NCBI GenBank assembly: GCA_026392555.1
Contig: JAPLBW010000030.1
Location: forward strand, 1-23,592
Length of the DNA stretch: 23,592 nt
Direction: 5' to 3'
DNA from: Actinomycetota bacterium
GTDB taxonomy: Bacteria > Actinomycetota > Actinomycetes > UBA12327
In this document: positions 1 through 7,045 of the stretch, piece by piece
Layout of the letters: each line of letters opens with the position of its first letter
Position numbering within the stretch: the stretch's first letter is position 1
Notes under the pieces: model-generated
What the model saw: only the letters and a program-made list of their open reading frames with translations
Told to the model about the DNA's origin: nothing
Database searches by the model: none
Position numbers and translations under genes: made by a program

Positions 1-6
1 CCCCTC

Positions 7-48
7 TTGCTTGCCCGGCTTTGCTTGCCCGGCTTTGCTTGCCTGGCC
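7..48. repeat. Three tandem copies of a 14-bp unit
   Basis: The unit TTGCTTGCCCGGCT occurs at 7-20 and 21-34, and again at 35-48 with two mismatches. The array ends six bases before the stop codon of the leftward methyltransferase gene, so it lies just 3' of that gene. A 14-base period is not a multiple of three, so it is unlikely to code. No hairpin followed by a T run is visible in it. It may be a minisatellite-like slippage product, and it may continue beyond the left edge. Confidence 0.8.
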
Positions 49-54
49 CTGCTC

Positions 55-834
55 CTAGGACGTCGTGTCCCACCAGATGGTGGCGACGGTTCGCGTGGGT
101 GCGGCTGGGTGTGCTCGTAAGAACTCAGCAACTTCGTGACGACGCTCAGGGCCTAGACACAGCCGAACGCTGGTGAATTCCACGTGTTGATCAAAGTCCA
201 CGGGTTCGCGGGCTGGCGCCTCCCTGTGTTCGCTGTGAGCTGGGAATCCGCAGTCGCTGATGACGTCGAACAAAGTCCGCGCGGTGGGTCCCGCCGGCCG
301 TTCAAGATCCCAAAAGTGTTTCCACAAGCCCCGCATGGGAGCTAGAGGATGTTCCATCGGAATTTCTATGACTACTCGTTCAAGCGCGTGGTCATTGAGG
401 GCTTGGATAAACGGCACAATGTCGGAAATGTTGTAGGCGACGTTGTGGCACACCACGACATCGGATCGTTCGACCTGGTTGGCAACTTCTGGCCAGTCCC
501 CAAGAACTTCGGTGTGCATCAAGCCGCGTTGCTCAGCTTCGCGTGCGTACAAGTCGAGCATCGATGACTGGTGATCTATGCCAGTGACTCGTGCTGCCGG
601 TGGTGCAATCGCAAACGTTGCCATCCCCCCGCCACATCCCACATCGATAACCGACCCGTTCTCACTCAATGCCTCGCGTGCGCGTTGGTGGCACGGCGAA
701 TCCTCGATCTCCTCGGGAATTTCAAAGAGCGCGGGTGGATGAATCCAGGGGGACTGCGGTGCTTGTTTGATGATGTCATCGGGGATTCCCCACTGGGCCA
801 GCCCGGCGGTCCATTGCTGTCCGGCTGTCGACAT
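55..834 (-). CDS. Class I SAM-dependent methyltransferase
   Basis: The 259-residue protein has a Rossmann-type S-adenosylmethionine site: motif I VIDVGCGGGMATF at residues 62-74, followed by GID at 85-87, where an acidic residue would hold the ribose. A motif IV-like strand, VVVCHNVAYNISD, lies near 125. These features support a class I methyltransferase, but the substrate cannot be read from the sequence. The ATG at 834 has AAAGGAG a few bases upstream. The gene follows the short-chain dehydrogenase by 33 bases on the same strand, so the two are probably co-transcribed. No signal peptide or membrane segment is visible, so it is likely cytoplasmic. The family is clear; any specific role is unknown. 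Confidence 0.85.
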   Translation of the reverse strand: MSTAGQQWTAGLAQWGIPDDIIKQAPQSPWIHPPALFEIPEEIEDSPCHQRAREALSENGSVIDVGCGGGMATFAIAPPAARVTGIDHQSSMLDLYAREAEQRGLMHTEVLGDWPEVANQVERSDVVVCHNVAYNISDIVPFIQALNDHALERVVIEIPMEHPLAPMRGLWKHFWDLERPAGPTARTLFDVISDCGFPAHSEHREAPAREPVDFDQHVEFTSVRLCLGPERRHEVAEFLRAHPAAPTRTVATIWWDTTS

Positions 835-867
835 CAGACTCCTTTAGTGCGGGAGAGCAAAAGGAAA

Positions 868-1752
868 TTAGAAAGAAAAGTCCAGGCCCGTAACATCAAC
901 AGATTGCGCCCAGAGTTTTTGTGCTTCTTCCACACTAACTGCGACCGTTGGCATCTTCAGGAGTTTGGGTCCGCCACGAAATTCCGCAAATGACGGCCCG
1001 TAGTACTGCCCGGATTGTGCAGTGGGCGAGGTTGCGGCAAAAAGTTGTGGCAGCGCGCCAGCATCAGCAGATTGAGCAAGCCGCTTGACGATCCCACCCA
1101 TTCTTCCCGAGTCGTCAGGAAACAAGTTCGTGTCGGACAAGCCGGGATGCGCAGCTAGCGCGCTAATGGTGGACCCGACATCACGCAGTTTTCGGTCCAG
1201 TTCGGCGGTGAACAACAAATTCGCTAGCTTGGACCGCGCATAGGCCGACCACTTTTCATAGCCAGTCTCAGTGGTGATGTCATCAAAACTCATTGCGGTT
1301 TGCTTCCCTGCAACACTGGAAATCGTCACCACGCGCGCAGCCGGTGCAGCCTTCAAAGATTCGAGCAACAAAGCGGTGAGCGCAAAGTGGCCGAGGTGGT
1401 TCGTGGCTAAGTGCATTTCGTAGCCGTCAACTGACTGGCTAAAGGGGATCGCCATGATGCCGGCGTTATTAAGCAAGATGTCCAGTGGCCCAGAGAAATC
1501 CTTGGTGAAGGATCGAACTGAATCCAAGGACGAGGTGTCCAGTCGCCGGACTTCCACCGATGCCCCCGGAATGGCGTGCTCAACCTTGGCCTTAGCCGCC
1601 CAGCCACGCTGTTCATCGCGCGCGGTCATGATGACGTGGGCGCCCTTGGCAGCCAGCGCATGGGAACTTGCTAGGCCCAATCCGCTGTTGGCCCCGGTGA
1701 TCACCACGGTCTTGCCGGACAGGTCCTCGATGGCGCTTGCTTTCCAACTCAT
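868..1752 (-). CDS. Short-chain dehydrogenase/reductase (SDR) family oxidoreductase
   Basis: A 294-residue classical SDR, expected to carry out NAD(P)-dependent oxidation or reduction of an alcohol or carbonyl. The cofactor-binding motif TGANSGLG is at residues 19-26, NNAG at 95-98, the catalytic serine is in the TISS stretch near 145, and the catalytic YARSK (YxxxK) is at 171-175. The arrangement and the SKLAN that follows resemble retinol-dehydrogenase or WW-domain-oxidoreductase-like SDRs, which are often annotated only at family level. The gene is first in a leftward pair with the methyltransferase and is divergent from the tRNA-Thr transcription unit. The substrate is not identifiable. 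Confidence 0.9.
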   Translation of the reverse strand: MSWKASAIEDLSGKTVVITGANSGLGLASSHALAAKGAHVIMTARDEQRGWAAKAKVEHAIPGASVEVRRLDTSSLDSVRSFTKDFSGPLDILLNNAGIMAIPFSQSVDGYEMHLATNHLGHFALTALLLESLKAAPAARVVTISSVAGKQTAMSFDDITTETGYEKWSAYARSKLANLLFTAELDRKLRDVGSTISALAAHPGLSDTNLFPDDSGRMGGIVKRLAQSADAGALPQLFAATSPTAQSGQYYGPSFAEFRGGPKLLKMPTVAVSVEEAQKLWAQSVDVTGLDFSF

Positions 1753-1827
1753 GGACTGATTTGACCACGAAGGCTGAGCCCTTGCACTACTAGTACCGTC
1801 GAATGGCCGGTGGAGCGAGGGCAGGTT

Positions 1828-1856
1828 TTCACCGCTCAGGTGTCTTCAGGTAGCCT
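1828..1856 (+). promoter_or_regulatory. Candidate promoter for the tRNA-Thr/tRNA-Met/rpmG unit
   Basis: TTCACC at 1828-1833 and TAGCCT at 1851-1856 are separated by 17 bases. The second fits the actinobacterial TANNNT -10 pattern. The expected transcription start, about 1863, is a few bases before the tRNA-Thr 5' end. The -35 match is weak, so this is an inference from position and spacing. Confidence 0.35.
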
Positions 1857-1868
1857 TTCACGGCTGTC

Positions 1869-1941
1869 GCCCCTTTAGCTCAGTCGGCAGAGCGTCTCCA
1901 TGGTAAGGAGAAGGTCTACGGTTCGATTCCGTAAAGGGGCT
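1869..1941 (+). tRNA. tRNA-Thr (GGT)
   Basis: A full cloverleaf can be drawn. Acceptor GCCCCTT (1869-1875) pairs with AAGGGGC (1934-1940). The D stem is GCTC/GAGC, the anticodon stem TCTCC/GGAGA, and the T arm carries TTCGATT between TACGG and CCGTA. The anticodon GGT at 1902-1904 reads ACC and ACT threonine codons. No CCA is encoded. It is followed 38 bases later by tRNA-Met, and the pair ahead of rpmG is a conserved actinobacterial arrangement. Confidence 0.96.
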
Positions 1942-1979
1942 CGGAAGATTGGTCTTTGTGCCTGAAGGTCAATCCCCAA

Positions 1980-2056
1980 GGCGGGGTAGCTCAGCCTGGT
2001 AGAGCAAGCGGCTCATAATCGCTGTGTCGCCGGTTCAAGTCCGGCCCTCGCTACCA
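1980..2056 (+). tRNA. tRNA-Met (CAT), probably elongator
   Basis: Acceptor GGCGGGG (1980-1986) pairs with CCTCGCT (2046-2052), using two G-U pairs. The D stem is GCTC/GAGC, the anticodon stem AGCGG/TCGCT, and the T arm GCCGG/CCGGC with loop TTCAAGT. The anticodon CAT is at 2014-2016. The CCA end is encoded at 2054-2056. The anticodon stem lacks the three consecutive G-C pairs of an initiator, and position 1 pairs with position 72, so an elongator is favoured. A CAT-anticodon isoleucine tRNA (lysidine-modified) cannot be fully excluded, but the position before rpmG supports methionine. Confidence 0.93.
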
Positions 2057-2107
2057 CCGCTGTACGGTTGTTTTCTAGCCGTCCGGCACCAGCACGATAA
2101 GTTCCAC

Positions 2108-2127
2108 CTCGCAGCCCCCTCTGCGAG
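2108..2127 (+). other. Hairpin in the rpmG leader
   Basis: CTCGCAG (2108-2114) and CTGCGAG (2121-2127) form a perfect 7-bp stem with loop CCCCCT, between the tRNA-Met 3' end and the rpmG start. No T run follows, so it does not look like a terminator. It could be a processing or stabilising element for the transcript shared by the tRNAs and rpmG. Confidence 0.5.
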
Positions 2128-2151
2128 TCCACTTAACTGAAAGGCTCGATC

Positions 2152-2316
2152 ATGGCCAAGAGCGATGTCCGTCCCAAGATCACGCTCGCATGCGTTGAGT
2201 GCAAGGAACGTAACTACATTACGAAGAAGAACCGTCGTAACGATCCTGACCGCCTCGAGGTCAAGAAGCACTGCCCACGTTGCAACGCTCACACTGCGCA
2301 CCGCGAAACTCGCTAA
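2152..2316 (+). CDS. rpmG: 50S ribosomal protein L33
   Basis: This 54-residue protein begins MAKSDVRPKITLACVECK and ends CPRCNAHTAHRETR. It is a structural component of the large ribosomal subunit near the E site. Four cysteines, C14, C17, C41 and C44, form the two CxxC pairs of the zinc-binding (C+) form of L33, the form favoured when zinc is available. The length is normal for the family. The ATG at 2152 follows GAAAGG. The location after tRNA-Thr and tRNA-Met and before a HadA/HadB-like pair matches the actinobacterial order, for example the Mycobacterium tuberculosis rpmG2-hadA region. Confidence 0.95.
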   Translation: MAKSDVRPKITLACVECKERNYITKKNRRNDPDRLEVKKHCPRCNAHTAHRETR

Positions 2317-2336
2317 ATAGTTCTTAAAGGACCGCG

Positions 2337-2792
2337 ATGCCGTTAGATACCGGGTTCATTGGTCGCGTTTATCCCGCTACGCAACCCTATGTAGTGTCGC
2401 GCGCGAAAATCGCTGAGTTTGCTGATGTCGTTGGCGATGACAGTCCCGCATACCGAGATGTTGAAGCCGCTTTGGCCTTGGGCTATCCAGACGTCATCGC
2501 GCCACCGACTTTTGCCACCATCGTCACCCTTGAGGCTGCATACGCCGTTGTTCACGATCCAGCTTTGGGCCTGGATTGGACTCGGGTTGTACATGGTGAC
2601 CAACGTTTTGTTTATGACCGCCCGCTGCGCGCAGGTGATGAGATCACTGTTGTGGTCACTGTTGAGTCCATCCGATCGATGGCCGGCAACGACATGATCG
2701 TTCTTCGTGGGGATGTTGCCACCGTTCAAGGCGAACATGCCGTCACGTCCTACACCTTGCTGGTGGCACGAAGCGCGGCGGATTCCGTATGA
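2337..2792 (+). CDS. MaoC-like dehydratase subunit, HadA type
   Basis: A 151-residue protein with the single hot-dog fold of the FAS1-like dehydratase / MaoC N-terminal family. The N-terminal stretch GFIGRVYPATQPYVVSRAKI and the central VVHGDQRFVYDRPLRAGDEI are typical of HadA. In the family, this non-catalytic subunit pairs with HadB to dehydrate beta-hydroxyacyl thioesters in fatty acid synthesis. It lacks the Asp/His hydratase motif present in the next gene, which fits a partner role. AAAGGA precedes the ATG at 2337. Its stop overlaps the next start in ATGA (2789-2792), implying translational coupling. A mycolic-acid role, as in mycobacteria, is not implied. Confidence 0.85.
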   Translation: MPLDTGFIGRVYPATQPYVVSRAKIAEFADVVGDDSPAYRDVEAALALGYPDVIAPPTFATIVTLEAAYAVVHDPALGLDWTRVVHGDQRFVYDRPLRAGDEITVVVTVESIRSMAGNDMIVLRGDVATVQGEHAVTSYTLLVARSAADSV

Positions 2793-3217
2793 GTCTTCGG
2801 CCGGTATTTACAGACCTCGAAGTGGGCCAAGAACTCCCGGCTCACACCTTTGTCGTGACGCGAGAAACACTGCTTCGCTACGCGGGGGCTTCGGGGGACT
2901 TCAATGTCATCCATTGGAGCCAGCGCCATGCCGTAGAAGTGGGCTTGCCCGATGTCATTGCCCACGGCAACTTGACGATGGCCTTGGGTGCGCGTTACCT
3001 GACCCAGTGGGCTGGCGACCCTGGTGCACTGCGTGAATACGGCGTGCGCTTCACCAAGCCCGTCGTTGTCCCCGACACCGATGCCGGAACCACTGTCGAG
3101 ATCACGGGAAAAATTCTTGAGCTCGATGGAGATTCGCGTGTGCGTATCGACTTGACAGTCACCAGCGAAGGACAAAAAGTCTTGACCCAAGCGCGTGCAT
3201 GGGTTCACCTGTCGTGA
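2789..3217 (+). CDS. MaoC-like dehydratase subunit, HadB type (catalytic)
   Basis: A 142-residue hot-dog protein with the hydratase-2 motif YAGASGDFNVIHW at about residues 31-43. D37 and H42 correspond to the catalytic Asp and His of HadB. The following DVIAHGNLTMALGARYL is the conserved central helix. It should dehydrate (R)-beta-hydroxyacyl-ACP or -CoA as a heterodimer with the preceding HadA-type subunit, with which it overlaps by four bases. It in turn overlaps the next gene through GTGA, so three genes appear translationally coupled. The third mycobacterial gene, hadC, has no counterpart here. The family assignment is strong; the physiological acyl substrate is inferred. Confidence 0.88.
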   Translation: MSLRPVFTDLEVGQELPAHTFVVTRETLLRYAGASGDFNVIHWSQRHAVEVGLPDVIAHGNLTMALGARYLTQWAGDPGALREYGVRFTKPVVVPDTDAGTTVEITGKILELDGDSRVRIDLTVTSEGQKVLTQARAWVHLS

Positions 3218-4152
3218 CTGCACCTGCCGAGGTAGTAGCGCTGGCTGACAAGCGCCAACAAGCGCGAGCCGATAAAGACTTTGCCTTGTCTGATCAACTG
3301 CGTGCCGACATTCGCTCAGCGGGTTGGATGGTGCTCGACACCGCTGACGGTTTTACGTTGACGCAAGCTCCTCCTTTTGATTCCGTACCAAATGTGGGGG
3401 GACTGCCTGACAACAGCGGCGCTGCTGCTACCCGCACGCTGGGAATCGCTCTCGTCATTGATGGCTGGCCTGATGACACCCGCACGTGTATTCAGGCGTT
3501 GCTTGACCATTCCCCAGCGGATGCCGTTATCGTGGCTTTGGATCTGGGCAATGTTGACGGCGCTGGGGTCGTGGTGCACGAACTGGCCAAAGCCCATCTC
3601 GGTCGCATCGAAGAGTTTCACGTTGACGCACCATTGACCAGCACTGGTTGGTCGGCTGCACGTAACGCCCTTATCGCTGCGGACACCAGTGAGTTCCATG
3701 TGGTGATGGACCTGTCATCGGTCCTTGCGGGCGATGCGTTCACGCCGTTGATGGAGATGCTCACAACTGATGAGTCATTGACCGCTTCTGGCTGGCGCGG
3801 GGTCAATGTTGATGTCGCTGATCAATGGCGAAGTTTTGTTGACAGTGGACCGGGCGAATGCGATGCCCTGCTTTCCTACTTGTTTGTCATCCGTCGGGCT
3901 GCGGCAGTGGAGACCGGACCCCACCCCAAGGCAAAGTTTTATCGCAATGCCGACATGGAATGGTCGTTGGCGCTACGCGAAGCCGGTGGCAAGGTCGCAC
4001 AAGGACCTGCAGACCTACCGGTTCGACAAGACCGCCATCGCGGGTATCACGACAGTGATCCAGCCATGCGCGACAAGGAATCCAAGCGCACCTATGACCG
4101 ACTCTTGCAGCGCTTTCGCGCGCATCCCGAAGTTCTCGCTCCTCGGGCTTAG
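3214..4152 (+). CDS. Glycosyltransferase-like protein with CysS C-terminal-type segment
   Basis: I place the start at the GTG at 3214, which overlaps the hadB-like stop in GTGA and gives 312 residues. An in-frame ATG at 3199 would add five. The first about 50 residues (VVALADKRQQARADKDFALSDQLR...GWMVLDTADGFTL) closely resemble the extreme C-terminal segment of cysteinyl-tRNA synthetase. The rest looks like a family 2 glycosyltransferase fold: TLGIALVIDGWPDDTRTCIQ at its start, FHVVMDLSSVLAGDAF in the middle, and NADMEWSLALREAGG, an ED/DxxW-like acceptor motif, near the end. It closes with HRGYHDSDPAMRDKESKR. No clear DxD is present, so metal dependence and activity are uncertain. No CysS catalytic motif is visible. 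The location before murB may hint at an envelope role, but this is inference. Confidence 0.65.
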   Translation: MTAPAEVVALADKRQQARADKDFALSDQLRADIRSAGWMVLDTADGFTLTQAPPFDSVPNVGGLPDNSGAAATRTLGIALVIDGWPDDTRTCIQALLDHSPADAVIVALDLGNVDGAGVVVHELAKAHLGRIEEFHVDAPLTSTGWSAARNALIAADTSEFHVVMDLSSVLAGDAFTPLMEMLTTDESLTASGWRGVNVDVADQWRSFVDSGPGECDALLSYLFVIRRAAAVETGPHPKAKFYRNADMEWSLALREAGGKVAQGPADLPVRQDRHRGYHDSDPAMRDKESKRTYDRLLQRFRAHPEVLAPRA

Positions 4153-4155
4153 ATT

Positions 4156-5208
4156 GTGGGGGTGAATCGCGAGCCCGCGGCGCTCCTTGCGCCCCTGACC
4201 ACCTTGAAGGTGGGCGGCCCGGCGGATCAACTCATCACCGTCACCACGGAAGCCGACCTCATCGCAGCTGTTTCGGCTAGTGATGCAGCTGACCGTCCCG
4301 TGCTCATTCTGGCTGGTGGCAGCAACGTGGTGATCAGCGATGAACCGTTCCTCGGTGATGTCATTCACGTGCTCACTCGAGGCTTTGATGTGGTTGATCG
4401 CAGTGATTGCGCTGGCGTGACATTGACCGTGGCAGCCGGTGAACCATGGGATGACGTCGTCTCTCACGCAGTTGGTCAAGGCTGGGTGGGAATCGAAGCG
4501 TTGTCAGGTATTCCAGGGTCGACTGGCGCAACGCCGATTCAAAATGTGGGCGCGTACGGTCAAGAGGTCGCACAAACCATCGCGCAGGTGCGCACCTTTG
4601 ACCGACAGGACAAGGTCATCAAGACTTTCGCTGCAGCTGATTGTGATTTTGGTTATCGGTCCAGCATGTTTCGTCACAACGATCGTTGGTTGGTTCTCGA
4701 CGTCACGTTCCAATTCGCACTGGGAACGATGAGCACCCCCGTTGAATACGCTGAATTGGCACAAGCACTGTCCATTGAGGTGGGTCAACGTGCGCCGCTT
4801 GCCGAAGTGCGTTCGGCTGTGTTGGCGCTTCGCCAATCCAAGTCAATGGTGATCAACACGGCGGACCCCGATGCCCAGTCCGCCGGATCGTTTTTTACTA
4901 ATCCGCTTCTTTCGGCCGAGCAAGCCGCCAATCTCCCGGCCGCAGCCCCGCGTTGGCCCGCCAGCCAGGGCCAGATCAAGACGTCGGCCGCCTGGTTGAT
5001 TGAACAGGCGGGGTTTGTTCGAGGATTTCGCGCTGGTACCGCTGGTATTTCGTCGAAGCACACCTTGGCTCTCACCACCCAGTCCCCAGCAAGTGCAACT
5101 GACGTCATCGCCTTGGCCCGACTCATCATCGACAGTGTTGACGAAGCCTTCGGCATTGTCTTGAGCGTCGAACCCACTCTGGTTGGTCTGTCATTGGAGC
5201 GCTCATGA
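4156..5208 (+). CDS. murB: UDP-N-acetylmuramate dehydrogenase (UDP-N-acetylenolpyruvoylglucosamine reductase)
   Basis: A 350-residue FAD enzyme for the NADPH-dependent second step of UDP-MurNAc synthesis, cytoplasmic peptidoglycan precursor assembly. The FAD-binding segments are ILAGGSNVVISD (51-62) and ALSGIPGSTGATPIQNVGAYG (115-135). YRSSMF (168-172 region) supplies the substrate-binding Tyr/Arg. The proton-donor serine is S245 in SAGSFFTNP, and the catalytic glutamate is E339 in SVEPTLVG. The length is normal and all key residues are present. Starts at GTG 4156 or GTG 4162 are both possible, and neither has a good ribosome binding site. It begins three bases after the previous gene and overlaps the next by ATGA. 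murB near secE and the aminotransferase gene is common in actinobacteria. Confidence 0.95.
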   Translation: MGVNREPAALLAPLTTLKVGGPADQLITVTTEADLIAAVSASDAADRPVLILAGGSNVVISDEPFLGDVIHVLTRGFDVVDRSDCAGVTLTVAAGEPWDDVVSHAVGQGWVGIEALSGIPGSTGATPIQNVGAYGQEVAQTIAQVRTFDRQDKVIKTFAAADCDFGYRSSMFRHNDRWLVLDVTFQFALGTMSTPVEYAELAQALSIEVGQRAPLAEVRSAVLALRQSKSMVINTADPDAQSAGSFFTNPLLSAEQAANLPAAAPRWPASQGQIKTSAAWLIEQAGFVRGFRAGTAGISSKHTLALTTQSPASATDVIALARLIIDSVDEAFGIVLSVEPTLVGLSLERS

Positions 5209-5471
5209 GTTCGATGGAACCTCTTGATGAGCAGGGCAGTGCGTTGTTCAACGCGATGGTGCGTTGGCGTGCGTTATCAACCACAGCGATCTTGATGGGT
5301 TTTGCCGCCGGCATCGCGCAACTGATTGTGACCAGCACTGGCGGGGGACCAGCCCTGTCGAAAAGCTTGGCAGGCGTGGCCGTTTTCTTAATCGTTGTGG
5401 CAGTTGTTGCCACGTTCGTCGCATGGTTAGCCCGACGCAGATTCCTCCAGTGGTACAGCCAAGCAGGGTAA
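5205..5471 (+). CDS. Small two-helix membrane protein of unknown function
   Basis: An 88-residue protein with two predicted membrane helices, about residues 23-45 (ALSTTAILMGFAAGIAQLIV) and 54-76 (SLAGVAVFLIVVAVVATFVA). They are joined by a short Gly-rich turn and followed by a basic RRR tail. By the positive-inside rule both ends would face the cytoplasm. The ATG overlaps the murB stop as ATGA, so it is probably translated with murB. Its stop TAA abuts the stop of the convergent aminotransferase gene with no base between. I do not recognise the family. The hydrophobic pattern and coupling make it likely to be real. Confidence 0.7.
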   Translation: MSSMEPLDEQGSALFNAMVRWRALSTTAILMGFAAGIAQLIVTSTGGGPALSKSLAGVAVFLIVVAVVATFVAWLARRRFLQWYSQAG

Positions 5472-6683
5472 TTACTTCGCTTGCCCCAAAAACTTAGCCA
5501 TCCGGCCCACGCCTTCGGTCAAGTCGTTGTCGCTGAGCGCGTACGACAACCGCAAGAAGCCGGGTGTGCCGAACGCCTCGCCGGGAACAACGGCTACTTC
5601 AACCTCGTCGAGCAAGAGCGCCGAGAGTTCCTGCGAGGTGTGCGCCACGTGTCCTGCGATGTCCTTGCCGAGCAATTCCTTAACGCTCGGGTAGGCGTAG
5701 AAGGCACCAAAAGGCTCGGGGCACGTCACACCAGGAATGTCATTGAGCATAGAAACGATCAATTGGCGACGGCGATCAAAAGCGATCTTCATGTCATCGA
5801 CGGCGGACAGGTCGCCAGAAACCGCGGCGATAGCTGCAGCCTGAGACACGTTGGCCACATTGGATGTGGCGTGTGACTGCAAGTTCGTCGCAGCCTTGAT
5901 GACGTCGTTCGGGCCGATCATCCAGCCCACCCGCCACCCGGTCATGGCGTAGGTCTTGGCCACTCCGTTGACGATGACGCACTGGTTGGCCAATTCAGGA
6001 ACCAGCGTCGGCATAGAGGAGAACTCGGCATCGCCGTAAATCAAGTGCTCGTAGATTTCATCGGTGACAACCCAAATTCCGTGTTCAACAGCCCATTCGC
6101 CAATGGCCTTGACCAGGGCAGGTGGGTACACAGCGCCAGTCGGGTTGGACGGCGAAACAAAGACAAGAACCTTCGTCCGGTCAGTGCGGGCAGCCTCTAG
6201 TTGCTCAACGGTGGCCAAGTAACCGCTCGTTTCATCGGTCATCACGACAACCGGAACGCCACCTGCAAGTTGAATCGATTCGGGATAGGTGGTCCAGTAC
6301 GGAGCCTGAAGCAGGACTTCATCGCCTGGATTAAGCAACGTGGCAAACGCGTTGTACAAGGCTTGCTTGCCACCGTTGGTGACAAGGACTTGGCTTGCTT
6401 CACAGGCAAAACCACTGTCGCGCGCGGTCTTTGTTGCGATGGCCTCGCGTAGCGCAGGTAATCCCGCAGCCGGGGTGTACCGGTGCATGGCGGGCTCACT
6501 GCATGCCTTGATCGCGGCATCAACGATGTAGCTCGGTGTGGGAAAGTCTGGTTCGCCGGCTCCGAACCCAATGACGGGTCGACCGGCGGCCTTGAGGGCC
6601 TTGGCCTTGGCGTCAACAGCCAGGGTTGCTGATTCGGCGATAGCGCCAATGCGCTGGGAGACACGGGAGTGAGGGGCAGTCAT
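5472..6683 (-). CDS. Pyridoxal-phosphate aminotransferase, aspartate aminotransferase family (class I)
   Basis: The 403-residue protein is a complete fold-type I aminotransferase that moves the amino group between aspartate and 2-oxoglutarate or a related pair. It shows GAGEPDFPTP (41-50), SNPTG (179-183), the cofactor aspartate and tyrosine in DEIYEHL (208-214), and the Schiff-base lysine K243 in NGVAKTYAMTGWRVGW. The carboxylate-binding arginine is in GFLRLSYA near the C-terminus. Prephenate aminotransferase or a broad-specificity enzyme cannot be excluded, so no symbol is given; aspC or aatA would be used by analogy. It faces the murB group, and the stop codons form TAATTA with no spacer. 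The equivalent gene lies next to secE in Streptomyces. Confidence 0.93.
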   Translation of the reverse strand: MTAPHSRVSQRIGAIAESATLAVDAKAKALKAAGRPVIGFGAGEPDFPTPSYIVDAAIKACSEPAMHRYTPAAGLPALREAIATKTARDSGFACEASQVLVTNGGKQALYNAFATLLNPGDEVLLQAPYWTTYPESIQLAGGVPVVVMTDETSGYLATVEQLEAARTDRTKVLVFVSPSNPTGAVYPPALVKAIGEWAVEHGIWVVTDEIYEHLIYGDAEFSSMPTLVPELANQCVIVNGVAKTYAMTGWRVGWMIGPNDVIKAATNLQSHATSNVANVSQAAAIAAVSGDLSAVDDMKIAFDRRRQLIVSMLNDIPGVTCPEPFGAFYAYPSVKELLGKDIAGHVAHTSQELSALLLDEVEVAVVPGEAFGTPGFLRLSYALSDNDLTEGVGRMAKFLGQAK

Positions 6684-6872
6684 GCCCCTATCGTTCCATT
6701 ACGCCTGAACCCGACTGTCTACGCCCTCGGGCATTGACTTACACTCGTCTTTCTGGCGCTTGTTGCCACTGCGTGAGCGTGCCCAGCATTAGTTGGCTTC
6801 TGGCCAGCCGATACTAGGCAAGTTCCAGTTCTGGTCGGGATATTTCGGGCGCGCAGGAACGACAACTACCGG

Positions 6873-6945
6873 AGGGGCGTGGCTCAACTGGTAGAGCGTC
6901 GGTCTCCAAAACCGAAGGTTGCAGGTTCAAGTCCTGTCGCCCCTG
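6873..6945 (+). tRNA. tRNA-Trp (CCA)
   Basis: Acceptor AGGGGCG (6873-6879) pairs perfectly with CGCCCCT (6938-6944), with discriminator G6945. The D stem is GCTC/GAGC, the anticodon stem TCGGT/ACCGA with loop CTCCAAA, and the T arm GCAGG-TTCAAGT-CCTGT. The anticodon CCA is at 6906-6908. No 3' CCA is encoded. It sits directly upstream of secE and nusG, as in other actinobacteria. A weak promoter candidate, TTAGTT then 17 bases then TACTAG, lies at 6789-6817. Confidence 0.97.
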
Positions 6946-6948
6946 CTT

Positions 6949-7002
6949 GGAGGCGGTCATCAGCCGCTCTCCTAAGTATTGAACCGCAACCGCGGCTCAA
7001 TA
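6949..7002 (+). other. Two consecutive hairpins between tRNA-Trp and secE
   Basis: The first hairpin pairs GGAG-GCGG (6949-6956) with CCGC-CTCC (6964-6972) around one bulged T. The second pairs TATTGA and CCGC (6977-6987) with GCGG and TCAATA (6992-7002), with one A/C mismatch and loop AACC. Neither is followed by a long T run. They may mark tRNA 3' processing or a structured secE-nusG leader. The function is inferred. Confidence 0.45.
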
Positions 7003-7045
7003 AGAACGATCGGTTCGCCGGTCAATGAACCAAGGTGAGGAAAGC

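Noticed and set aside
349..993. Rightward open frames opposite the methyltransferase
   Set aside because: They lack ribosome binding sites and recognisable motifs, and they lie opposite a gene with clear methyltransferase motifs.
6736..6747. TTGACT directly followed by TACACT as a promoter for tRNA-Trp
   Set aside because: The hexamers are adjacent with no spacer, and neither finds a convincing partner at 16-18 bases.
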